NCBI RefSeq assembly: GCF_016863615.1
Contig: NZ_BOPF01000045.1
Location: 1-64,000 of the forward strand
Direction of reading: 5' to 3'
DNA: 64,000 bases
Source of the DNA: Virgisporangium aliadipatigenens
Lineage (GTDB): Bacteria > Actinomycetota > Actinomycetes > Mycobacteriales > Micromonosporaceae
The notes beneath the pieces were generated by a model that did no database searches, was not told the DNA's origin, and worked only from the letters and a program-made list of their open reading frames with translations. Position 1 is the first letter of the stretch. Each line of letters begins with the position of its first letter. Position numbers and translations under genes: made by a program. Positions 15,850-24,311 of this stretch are shown piece after piece.

Positions 15850-17420
15850 CGCCCCTGCCGTACCGCCTGCCCGCCGGCCGGCTCGCCGAGGCGACCGCGC
15901 TGCGCGAGTCCGGCGACCGGCGCGGCGCGTGCGACCGGGCCGGCGTGGTCGTCGACGTCGACCTGCGGGGCATCGGCCGGGAGCACGGGCCGGCCGTCGC
16001 CGGGGCGCTGGAGGAGGATCTGGCGCACCTCGTTCCGGACCTGCTGCGCTGGCACTTCCCCCGCGACCGGTACCGCAGGAGCGAGGGCAGCCTGCTGGAG
16101 ACGGCGAGCACGCTGTGCCTGGCGGCCTACTCGCCCGGGGCGCGGCTGTTCGTGGAGGCGCTGGACTGGCCGCAGCGGCTGCGCCTGTACGTGTCGGCCC
16201 GCCCGCGCCGGTCGCCGGCCCGGGTCGAACGCTGGGAGGACCAGCGCCACCTGTGGGACGTTCGGCGCACGGCCGAGCTGCGGCAGCGCATCGGCGGCGG
16301 CGAGCGCGCGCCGTTCTTCCACCGCGACGGCACCCCGCTCACCCGCGCGGAGCTGCCCACCGTTGCCCCGCCGGAAGAAGACCGCCCGGCGTGGACCGAG
16401 TGGCTCACCCTCCTCCAGTTCCCCGACCCGAAGGACCCGGGCCCGCCGGCGCGCGCCCTGTCCGCGGCGGGGATCCGGTACGCGACCGGCGCCGCCGCCG
16501 ACCCGCCACCCGCCGCGGCCACCTGGCGCTTCACCCACGGCCGGCACCTGCTGGCGCTGTCCACCCTCGCCGCGGAGGCGCTGCGCGCGAGCGCACCGCG
16601 CGGCGGCCACCCGCCCGAACACCGGGTGCGGGGGTGGGCGGCCGATCCCGTCCTGACCCTGGAGCCGGGCGGCGGTGCGACCCTGTGGGCGCGACACGGT
16701 CGCCATCCGGGCCCCGACGTCGTGCGCCTGCCGCGCGTCTCCTGGCAGGCCGCGCTCGGCCCGGAGCCGCCGCGTCCGGAGCACCTGCATCCCCTGGTGC
16801 AGGCGTCGCTCTTCCCTGACCTGCCCGGACCGCACCGCTACGCGCCGCCGCGACCCGATTTCCGGGAGCCGCCGCTGGTGGTGACGCAGTGGTGCGGCGG
16901 CGGCCCGCACCGGCTCGTCGTCACGGGCGGCACGGTGCACCTGACCGACCACACGGCCGCGCAGATCACCCGCGAACGGGTCCTCACCGCGCTCGGCGGC
17001 CGGCCGATCCGCTGCCTGGAACAGCTGACGCTCTGGCGGGGCGGCTTCGCCGAGCACCACATCGGGAACTGGCCGCGCCACCTGCGCAGGCTCCTCCTGC
17101 ACACGATCAACTCGGTCCGCCACGGCGACGCCGGCGAGCTGCTGCGGCTGCTCGACGCGGGTCTCGACCCGACGCTGGTGCGCCCGCGACACGGCGGCGG
17201 CCTGCTGCACCTGCTCGCCTGCCTGCACGGCGCGGACGCGGTCGCACTGGTCGGCCGGCTCGTGGCGGCCGGTCTCGACCCGAACGAACCCGACGGGCAC
17301 CACCGCCGCCAGCGGTACCGCACCGGCGGGCTCGGCGCGACGCCGCTGCACCGCGCGACCCGGGCCGGCGCCGCCCCGGAACTCCTCCGGGCGTTGCGCG
17401 ACGCCGGCGCGGACCGGTAG
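15834..17420 (+). CDS. Ankyrin-repeat protein of an unrecognised family, paralogue 4
   Basis: 528 residues from the GTG at 15834, which follows GGAGGAG by seven bases. The reading frame stays open upstream, but that part is the antisense-like frame of paralogue 3. Contents: YRLPAGRLAEATALRESGDRRGAC, DLAHLVPDLLRWHFPRD, PQRLRLYV, HLWDVRRTAELRQRIGGGERAPFFHRDGTPLTRAEL, HPLVQASLFPDLPGPHRYAPPRP, WCGGGPHRLVVTGGTVHLTDHTAAQITRERVLTALGGRPIRC, then about three ankyrin repeats ending abruptly at DAGADR. It is closest to paralogue 3 (shared RAPFFHRDGTPLTRAEL), which suggests a recent duplication. It ends five bases before the convergent amylopullulanase stop. Function unknown. Confidence 0.8.
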   Translation: MEPWLTPLPYRLPAGRLAEATALRESGDRRGACDRAGVVVDVDLRGIGREHGPAVAGALEEDLAHLVPDLLRWHFPRDRYRRSEGSLLETASTLCLAAYSPGARLFVEALDWPQRLRLYVSARPRRSPARVERWEDQRHLWDVRRTAELRQRIGGGERAPFFHRDGTPLTRAELPTVAPPEEDRPAWTEWLTLLQFPDPKDPGPPARALSAAGIRYATGAAADPPPAAATWRFTHGRHLLALSTLAAEALRASAPRGGHPPEHRVRGWAADPVLTLEPGGGATLWARHGRHPGPDVVRLPRVSWQAALGPEPPRPEHLHPLVQASLFPDLPGPHRYAPPRPDFREPPLVVTQWCGGGPHRLVVTGGTVHLTDHTAAQITRERVLTALGGRPIRCLEQLTLWRGGFAEHHIGNWPRHLRRLLLHTINSVRHGDAGELLRLLDAGLDPTLVRPRHGGGLLHLLACLHGADAVALVGRLVAAGLDPNEPDGHHRRQRYRTGGLGATPLHRATRAGAAPELLRALRDAGADR

Positions 17421-17425
17421 CCCGT

Positions 17426-20400
17426 TCAGCTCCTGACGTAGACCGCCACGGTCCGGCCCGGCACGGTGAGGGTGCCGCTCCCCGAGTCGAACGCCGCCTG
17501 ACGCACCACCGGATCCGCCGACCCGGCGAGCACGGGATGCAGCGCGACGGAGGCGCCCGCGAGCTCCGGCAGCGCCTGCGTGACGGCACCCGGCGTCGCG
17601 TTGAACACCACGATGACCGTGCGCCACCGCGGATCGACACCCCGCCCGTCGAGGGTCATCGTGATGACGCCCGGCGTGGCGGACGGCCCCGCGAGCGGGA
17701 ACGCCAGCCGCTTCTGCACCTCGGCCGCGTTCGCCAGCGCGAAGACCGGCGACGACGAACGCACCCGCAGCAGCTCGCGGTGCCGCTCGGCGGCGGCCGT
17801 GATGTCGGCGCAGGACGGGACCAGCGCGGGATCCGCCAGCAGCGGCCGCCCGTACTGCCACTTGTCCTCGTTGTCGGGGGCCGGCGGCAGTCCACGGCCG
17901 AAGCCGTTCCCCTTGGTGCAGTCCCACTGGATCGCGTTGAACCAGTCGCCGGAGTCGTACGAGTTGCGGTCCAGCGACTTGGAACGCAGCCGTTCCGACC
18001 CGCCGGCGACGAAGCCCGTTCCCTGGCCGAGCACCGTGGTGGACAGGGCGAGCGTCTGCATGCGCCCGCGGTCGGCGGCGGACGTGCCGGCCGGCAGCTT
18101 GAACGCCGCCGCGTCGTACAGGATCTCGTTGTCGTGCGCGTCGACGTACGTGACCGCCTCGGCCGGATGCGCGGTGTACCCGGCCGGCGAGCCGTTGTAG
18201 TCGACCTGCGCACCGGTGACGCGTTGACCGTTCGCGCCGGTGAACGTGTACCCGGCGAGGTTGCCGGTCAGCCCCACCTGCACCACGTCGTGGTAGTGCG
18301 CGAGGCGGGCGCGCTGCGCGTCGGCGGAGCCGTTCACGCTGTCGCCGTTGGGGTCGGTGTAGAGGCCGGTGCCGAAGCCCTGCTGGCGCGGGTTGGCGTC
18401 GAACGGCCCGCCGCCGCGCACCGCGTCGCGCAGCCGGTCGCTGAACGTCGCCACGCCGGTGCCGGCCATGTTCGCCTGGGTGGCCTGCTCGAAGCGCACG
18501 TCGTCGGCCACCTCGCCGAAGTTCCAGCCCTCGCCGTAGAGCAGGATGCGCTTGCCGTCGACGCCGTCCCCGGCGAGAGTGAGCCGGTCGAGGGCGGCCC
18601 GCACGGCGAGGATGTTCGCCTTCGGGTGGTGTCCCATGAGGTCGAACCGGAAGCCGTCGACCTTGTACGTCTTGGCCCACAGCACCACGGAGTCCACGAC
18701 GAGCTTGCCCATCATGAGGTTCTCGGGTGCGGTGTTGGCGCAGCAGGTGGAGTTGGCGACGGTGCCGTCGTCGAGGAGCCGCTGGTAGTAGCCGGGCACC
18801 ACCTGGTCGAGCACCGAGTGCGGGTCGGCTCCGGCGGCGACGGTGTGGTTGTAGACCACGTCGACGACGACCCGGAGTCCGGCGCCGTTGAGCCCGGCGA
18901 CCGCCCGGCGCAGTTCGACCGTCCTTTGTGGACCGTTCGGGTCGGTGGCGTAGGAGCCCTCGGGAACGTTGTAGTGCCACGGGTCGTAGCCCCAGTTGTA
19001 CCCGTCGCGCGCGGCGGTCTCGGCGACGCAGGCCTGCTGCTGCGCGGAGTCCGGCGCCATGGCGTCCAGGTCGCACGGCGGGGTCTGCTGGTCGGCGCGC
19101 CGGTCGGGGATGGAGGCGATGTCGAAGACCGGCAACAGGTGCACGTAGTTGGTGCCCGCCTCGGCGAGCGACCTCAGGTGCGTCATGCCGGCCGACCCGC
19201 CGTCGGTGAACGCCAGATATCCGCCCCGGTGCGCGGCGGGCACGGTCTCGTCGGCGACGGAGAAGTCCCGCACGTGCAGTTCCTGGATCTGCGGCCGGGC
19301 CGGGACGGCCGGTTTGCGTAGCCCCGCCCACCCCTGCGGGGCGAACGCCGGGTCGGCCAGGTCGACGAGTTGGCTGTGCGTCGAGTCGGCCGACAGCGCC
19401 ACGGAGTACGGGTCGGTGACGGAGACCGGCGCGATCGAACGGTTGGCCGGCTGCCACGCCGCCACGAGGAACCGGTAGTACTTACCGGTCCACCACGGCT
19501 CGCCGGTCACCTTCCACACGCCGGTGCGGTCGTCCCGCCGCATCGGCAACATGACCGGCTGCGACGTCGGCGTGTCGTACAGCTCCAGCGCCACGGTCCG
19601 CGCGGTCGGCGCCCACAGCGCGAGCGACGGCCGTCCACGCTGGAACGTCGGGCCCAGGGTCTCGTTCGCCGCCGCGGAGTACAGGTCGTCCAGCACGCCC
19701 GGGATCTGCACACCCGTCGCGGCGGTCAACGCCCCGTCGGCGTTCGACGCCCCGAACACCACCTGCCCCCGCACCGCGTCCGGCACCTTCCCGCGATCGG
19801 CGCGGTCGACCGTGAACGCGGTGTATGCCCACAGGTGCGGATACTTCTGCCGCTGCGCCTCGGTGAGCGCACCGGCGGCGTGCAGCCGGATGGACTCCCC
19901 GCCGGCGAGCCGACCGTCCACAGTGGAAATGGTGCCGAGCGGGTCGTAACGCAGTTCGAACGAATGCCCGTCGGTGGGACCACTACGCCAGGCCACGGTG
20001 TCCCGGTCGAGCCAGACGGCCCGGGATTTGGTGAGGTCGGTGTCGGGCGCGCCGGCGCCGGCGGGCATCGGGAGCAGGTACTCGGGCTGACCGGACAGGA
20101 TCCACACCTCATTACCGACCTCGGCCAGGTCCAGGAGCTGGTCGGCCGGCAGGTCCTTGGTGTCACCGCGATGGACGATGTAGGCGAGCTTCGTGGCGCC
20201 CTCCGCCAGTGGTACCCGGAAAACGGCACCGTAGGCGTCGACCCGGGCGGGCGGCAGCGGGGCCGCCCAGTCGGTCGGGGTGGCCGCCCCCTCCCACACG
20301 TGCAGGCCCCAGCCAGCATAATCGCCGTCGGCGCGCCGGTAGTGCAGAACGGCGGTGTGCTCCGCCGCCGCCCGGGTGGCGTGCACCAGCGCCTCGCCGG

Positions 20401-23125
20401 AGCGGATCCACGCCTCGCCCTGCGCGCTCGGCAGCACGGACTGGTCCGGTCCCGGATCCTTCACGTCGCCGTTGTGCACGATGAAGTTCACCGGCTTCGA
20501 CGGGTCGGCGACGGGGACGTTCCAGTAGGCGCCGTACTCATCGGTGCCGTCCGGCTGCCTCGGCGCGGTCCACTCCGTCGGCACACCGGGTGCCAGGCCG
20601 TCGCCCCACAGGTGCAGTCCCCATCCCGCGTAGTTCCCGTCCGGTCGTCCATAGTGGACGGTGACCGATCCGGTGGCCGCCGCCCGCGACGGATAGACGG
20701 TGACATCCCCGGGTTTCAGCCACACTTCCGCCTGTTTCGACGGGTCGATGAACCGGTCGGCGGCGACCTCCTTGTTGCCTGCCGCGTCGACCAGCAGGAA
20801 GCCCACGCTCGTCGCGCCCGGCTTCAGCTTCACCCACGCGAAGCGCCCGTAGGAGTCCTCCCCCGCGAACGGCTGTCCCTGCGGCCACGGCGTCGACCAG
20901 GCCGGGTCGATGTCGCCCCACGCGTAGAGCGACCAGTCGGTGCCGGTCGCCGGGTAGTGCACGACGGCATAGTCCCGATCGGCTCCCGGCGGTGGCGGCG
21001 AGCCCACGGTCGCCGTGGTCGTGCTCGTGGCGGTGCGCCCGAACGAGTCCCGCACGACGGCCTTGTAGGTGAGCGGCGTCCCGGCGGCCAGCCCGTCGAG
21101 GTCGTGGTACACCCGGTACGGCGCCCGGGTGGCGCTGCCCAGCGGCTTCCACGGCCCGTTGCCCACCTTGGCGGCGAAGGTGACGGTGTTGAGCCCCTCG
21201 GGAGAGACGGCGGCCTCAACGGTCGCCCGGGTGTGCACGGCCCCCGGCGACGCGAGCGAAACAGTGGGCGCGGCGGCCGGACGAGCGAACGGCTTGCGCG
21301 CCTTGAGCACCACCGACGACAGCGGCGGCACGTTCACCCGCACCCGCTTGTCCGCGCCCGACTGGAGCGCCGGCCCACGCCCCGGGTAGGCGGTGTCGAA
21401 GGTCATCCCGGCGGAGTACGTGGGCACGTCGACGGTCTGCGCCGTCGTGGCGTTGTTGACCGCCACCACGTACTCGACCTTCTCCGACGGCAGCGTCCGA
21501 GAGAACGCGAACACCCCCGGCCCGTTCGCCGCGTAGCGCGTCACCTGCACCCCGTCGGCGAGCGCCGGATGCGCCCTGCGCAGCGCGCCGAGCGCCGCGA
21601 TGGAGACGTACAGCGGATGGCCGGTGTCGTAGTTGTCCACCGCGTGCGTGCGTTCGGTGCCGAGCAGGTCGTCGTCGAGGTACGAGGGCGTCCGGGAGGC
21701 GAACATGTCCTGCCGCGCGTCGCGGTCCCCGCCCGGCCCGGTGAAGCCCTGTTCGTCGCCGGAGTAGATCACCGGCTGCCCACGCGTGAGGAACATGACC
21801 TCGTGCGCGAGCCGGTCCCGCTGCAGGTGTGTGGCCGGGTCGGTGCCCCCGCCGGCGACCATCATGCCGATGCGGCCCATGTCGTGGTTGCCGAGGAACG
21901 TCGGCAGCCGCCGCGCGTCGGTGCCGGCCGTGGTGTACAGGTCGTCGGCGGAGTACAGCTGCGCCAGGCGCTGGGCCGAGCCGCCGCGCGCCGTGTAGTC
22001 CGCGGCCGCGTCCTGGAACGGGAAGTCGAGCGTCGCCGGCAGGCCGCCCCTGCGCACGTACGTGCTGGTCAGTTCGGGGTCGGCGCTGTACACCTCGCCG
22101 AACATGAAGAAGTCCTGCCCGGCCCGGTCGGTGACCCCCTTGGCGAAGCGCGGCCAGAACTCCAGGTTGACGTGCTTGACCGTGTCGATGCGGTACCCGT
22201 CGACGCCGGTGCGCACCGCCCAGTCCGCGTAGATCTTGGTCATGCCGGCGACGACCTCGGGGCGTTCGGTCCACAGGTCGTCGAGGCCGAAGAAGTCGCC
22301 GTACTCGCTGTTCTCGCCGGCGAAGGTGGAGTCGCCGCGGTTGTGGTACATGAGCGGGTCGTTGAGCCACGCGGGCCTCTTCACCACGGCGTCGGCCGGG
22401 GTCGGCAGCACCGGCGTGTACGGGAACGACGACGTGTTGACCTCGGGGAAGCCGCGGCCGCCGGCGGCGTAGGCGCGGTCGTCGAACGGCCGGCCCTGCG
22501 CGTCGCGGTACGGGTAGTCGGCCTTGCTCCGGTAGGTGTACTGGTTCTGCGCGTACTTGATCACGTCGGCGGTGTGGTTGGTGATCACGTCGAGGTAGAC
22601 CTTGATCCCCCGCCGGTGCGCCTCCCGGACCAGCCGCTTCAGGTCCTCCTCGGTCCCGAAGTGCGGGTCCAGCGCGGTGAAGTCGGTGATCCAGTAGCCG
22701 TGGTAGCCGGCCGAGACGTCCGCGCCCTCGCCCTGCACGGGCCTGTTCTTGAACGTCGGCGCCATCCAGATCGCGGTCGTCCCGAGCCCCTGGATGTAGT
22801 CCAGCTTCGCGAGCAGCCCCTTCAGGTCTCCCCCGTGGTAGAAGCCCTTGTCGGTCGGGTCGTACCCGTGGGCGAGCCGGTCGCCGGGGATGCCGCCGGT
22901 GTCGTTGGCCGGGTCCCCGTTGGCGAACCGGTCGGGCAGCACGAAGTAGAACTGTTCGGCCTTCGTCTCCTGCTCACGTTGGCCCCATCGGGCAAGCGAC
23001 GCGGCACCGGGCTCCTCGGCCCAGCCGCCGCCGGTCGGGTCCACCGGCACGTCGGCGGTCGGCGGAAGGCTGCCCGGGACGGCGAGCAGCACGAGCATGA
23101 GCAGGACGAGGAGACGACGGAACAT
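17426..23125 (-). CDS. pulA: Secreted amylopullulanase with two GH13 catalytic domains and three PUD/CBM41-type modules
   Basis: 1899 residues; extracellular starch/pullulan hydrolase. After a signal peptide (MFRRLLVLLMLVLLAVPGSL), the first GH13 domain (about 50-610) has region I DVITNH (Asp179-His184), region II GYRIDTVKH with nucleophile Asp314, acid/base Glu344 in FMFGEVYS and LGNHD (413-415). An Ig-like module follows (about 630-712). Three pullulanase-associated starch-binding modules come next (about 715-1015; NYAGWGLHLWGDG and DYAGWGLHVWEGA are paired landmarks). The C-terminal pullulanase part then includes CBM48-like sequence and a second GH13 site: VVDVVYNHT, DGFRFDLMGHHP, LLYGEGWNFG and YVDAHDNE. 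Both sites look intact, so it should cut alpha-1,4 and alpha-1,6 bonds. It is monocistronic. Confidence 0.95.
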   Translation of the reverse strand: MFRRLLVLLMLVLLAVPGSLPPTADVPVDPTGGGWAEEPGAASLARWGQREQETKAEQFYFVLPDRFANGDPANDTGGIPGDRLAHGYDPTDKGFYHGGDLKGLLAKLDYIQGLGTTAIWMAPTFKNRPVQGEGADVSAGYHGYWITDFTALDPHFGTEEDLKRLVREAHRRGIKVYLDVITNHTADVIKYAQNQYTYRSKADYPYRDAQGRPFDDRAYAAGGRGFPEVNTSSFPYTPVLPTPADAVVKRPAWLNDPLMYHNRGDSTFAGENSEYGDFFGLDDLWTERPEVVAGMTKIYADWAVRTGVDGYRIDTVKHVNLEFWPRFAKGVTDRAGQDFFMFGEVYSADPELTSTYVRRGGLPATLDFPFQDAAADYTARGGSAQRLAQLYSADDLYTTAGTDARRLPTFLGNHDMGRIGMMVAGGGTDPATHLQRDRLAHEVMFLTRGQPVIYSGDEQGFTGPGGDRDARQDMFASRTPSYLDDDLLGTERTHAVDNYDTGHPLYVSIAALGALRRAHPALADGVQVTRYAANGPGVFAFSRTLPSEKVEYVVAVNNATTAQTVDVPTYSAGMTFDTAYPGRGPALQSGADKRVRVNVPPLSSVVLKARKPFARPAAAPTVSLASPGAVHTRATVEAAVSPEGLNTVTFAAKVGNGPWKPLGSATRAPYRVYHDLDGLAAGTPLTYKAVVRDSFGRTATSTTTATVGSPPPPGADRDYAVVHYPATGTDWSLYAWGDIDPAWSTPWPQGQPFAGEDSYGRFAWVKLKPGATSVGFLLVDAAGNKEVAADRFIDPSKQAEVWLKPGDVTVYPSRAAATGSVTVHYGRPDGNYAGWGLHLWGDGLAPGVPTEWTAPRQPDGTDEYGAYWNVPVADPSKPVNFIVHNGDVKDPGPDQSVLPSAQGEAWIRSGEALVHATRAAAEHTAVLHYRRADGDYAGWGLHVWEGAATPTDWAAPLPPARVDAYGAVFRVPLAEGATKLAYIVHRGDTKDLPADQLLDLAEVGNEVWILSGQPEYLLPMPAGAGAPDTDLTKSRAVWLDRDTVAWRSGPTDGHSFELRYDPLGTISTVDGRLAGGESIRLHAAGALTEAQRQKYPHLWAYTAFTVDRADRGKVPDAVRGQVVFGASNADGALTAATGVQIPGVLDDLYSAAANETLGPTFQRGRPSLALWAPTARTVALELYDTPTSQPVMLPMRRDDRTGVWKVTGEPWWTGKYYRFLVAAWQPANRSIAPVSVTDPYSVALSADSTHSQLVDLADPAFAPQGWAGLRKPAVPARPQIQELHVRDFSVADETVPAAHRGGYLAFTDGGSAGMTHLRSLAEAGTNYVHLLPVFDIASIPDRRADQQTPPCDLDAMAPDSAQQQACVAETAARDGYNWGYDPWHYNVPEGSYATDPNGPQRTVELRRAVAGLNGAGLRVVVDVVYNHTVAAGADPHSVLDQVVPGYYQRLLDDGTVANSTCCANTAPENLMMGKLVVDSVVLWAKTYKVDGFRFDLMGHHPKANILAVRAALDRLTLAGDGVDGKRILLYGEGWNFGEVADDVRFEQATQANMAGTGVATFSDRLRDAVRGGGPFDANPRQQGFGTGLYTDPNGDSVNGSADAQRARLAHYHDVVQVGLTGNLAGYTFTGANGQRVTGAQVDYNGSPAGYTAHPAEAVTYVDAHDNEILYDAAAFKLPAGTSAADRGRMQTLALSTTVLGQGTGFVAGGSERLRSKSLDRNSYDSGDWFNAIQWDCTKGNGFGRGLPPAPDNEDKWQYGRPLLADPALVPSCADITAAAERHRELLRVRSSSPVFALANAAEVQKRLAFPLAGPSATPGVITMTLDGRGVDPRWRTVIVVFNATPGAVTQALPELAGASVALHPVLAGSADPVVRQAAFDSGSGTLTVPGRTVAVYVRS
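19917..19927. repeat. Iterated palindrome TCCACAGTGGA
   Basis: Exact copy in the amylopullulanase gene, read on the coding strand as Ser-Thr-Val-Asp with ACT. Confidence 0.7.
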
Positions 23126-23257
23126 CGGCGGCCGCCTTTCCCGGAACCCCTTGGCGGAGGGGTGGAGATGGCGGCAACGTATCGATGAACTCCCCCACCC
23201 GCAAGGGAGGGTTCCGGTTTGCCTCAGCTAGGCGGGAATCCGGTCGACAGGGGAGCC

Positions 23258-24277
23258 ATGGGCCTATTCACCGCACGCGGGACCGGCAGGGCAGAGCCCG
23301 GCTTCACCGGTCCGCTCGACGACCCCCGGTTCGTGCGTGCGGTGCTCGACTCGGTGCAGGCGAACATCTTCGTGACCGACGCCGACTTCACGATCATGCA
23401 CGTCAACCCGCGTGCCGTCGCCACCCTGCAGAACCTCGCCGGCCCGCTCGCCCGGATCGGCCTGCGGCCGGAGACGCTCGTCGGCGAGGATCTCGCCAAG
23501 CTGCACCCGCACCCGAACGACCTGCGCCACCAGCTCACCGACCCGCACCGCAACATGGTCTCGACGCTGCTGGAGTTCGCCGGCGCCACGATCGGCACCC
23601 AGATCAGCCGCATCCTCGACGACGTCGGCAAGTGCGTCGGCTACACGGTCGCCTGGGCCGACATCACCGAACGCCGCGCCACCGACCAGCGCGCCCAGGA
23701 CGACACGCAGGAGGTCAGCGCCGTTCTCGCCACGGTCGCCGGGGCCAGTGAGGAGCTGGCCGCGACCGCCAGCGAGATCGCGCGGCACGCCTCGGACGCC
23801 TCGCAGACCGTCGCCGAGGCGATCTCCACGGTCCGCGCCGCGAACGAGACGATGGTGCAGCTCGGCGAGGCCTCCGGCCGGATCAACGAGATCGTGAAGA
23901 CGATCACGCAGGTCGCCGACCAGACCAACCTGCTGGCCCTGAACGCCACCATCGAGGCGGCCCGCGCCGGTGAGGCCGGCAAGGGGTTCGCGGTGGTGGC
24001 CGGCGAGGTCAAGGAGCTGTCGAAGCAGACGAAGTCCGCCACCGAGCGGATCAACGAGATGATCGGCCAGGTCCAGTCGCTGAGCAACGCCGCCGTGGAG
24101 GCGATCGCCGAGATCTCCCACATCGTGGTGAAGGTGGACGAGAAGCAGCGTTCGATCGCGGAGACCGTCGACCAGCAGACCAGCACCACCCGGGACATCA
24201 GCGCCAACCTGGCGGTGGCCGCCGACCGCGCCAAGGTGATGGCCAACTTCGTGGAGAGCAAGAACACGGGGGTTTGA
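23258..24277 (+). CDS. Soluble PAS-containing methyl-accepting chemotaxis protein
   Basis: 339 residues from the ATG at 23258, which has CAGGGGAG upstream; an upstream TTG in frame is less likely. The N-terminal half is a PAS domain ([30 protein letters not shown], then [13 protein letters not shown]). The C-terminal half is the coiled-coil signalling domain with the CheA/CheW tip [19 protein letters not shown], then [18 protein letters not shown]. No membrane helix is present, so it is a cytoplasmic receptor sensing an internal signal. The helical bundle is short compared with enteric receptors. No cheA, cheW or flagellar genes are in the window; with the membrane receptor at 29872-31161 it suggests a motile (zoospore-forming) actinomycete. 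Confidence 0.93.
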   Translation: MGLFTARGTGRAEPGFTGPLDDPRFVRAVLDSVQANIFVTDADFTIMHVNPRAVATLQNLAGPLARIGLRPETLVGEDLAKLHPHPNDLRHQLTDPHRNMVSTLLEFAGATIGTQISRILDDVGKCVGYTVAWADITERRATDQRAQDDTQEVSAVLATVAGASEELAATASEIARHASDASQTVAEAISTVRAANETMVQLGEASGRINEIVKTITQVADQTNLLALNATIEAARAGEAGKGFAVVAGEVKELSKQTKSATERINEMIGQVQSLSNAAVEAIAEISHIVVKVDEKQRSIAETVDQQTSTTRDISANLAVAADRAKVMANFVESKNTGV

Positions 24278-24280
24278 CGC

Positions 24281-24292
24281 ACCCCCGGGGGT
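24281..24292. other. 12-bp perfect palindrome ACCCCCGGGGGT
   Basis: Lies four bases after the chemoreceptor stop and 20 bases before the MscS start; may be an operator or a compact terminator without a U-tract. Confidence 0.4.
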
Positions 24293-24311
24293 AGCGGGTA
24301 GGCAGGAGGGC

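Noticed and set aside
10482-17420. Ankyrin tetrad as cargo of an integrative element at a tRNA
   Set aside because: No integrase, no repeat of the tRNA 3' end to the right, and codon/G+C content like the surroundings.
15315-19457. 1380-codon minus-strand frame spanning ankyrin paralogues 3-4 and the pullulanase
   Set aside because: It crosses two real genes in off frames and is only open because stops are rare at this G+C.
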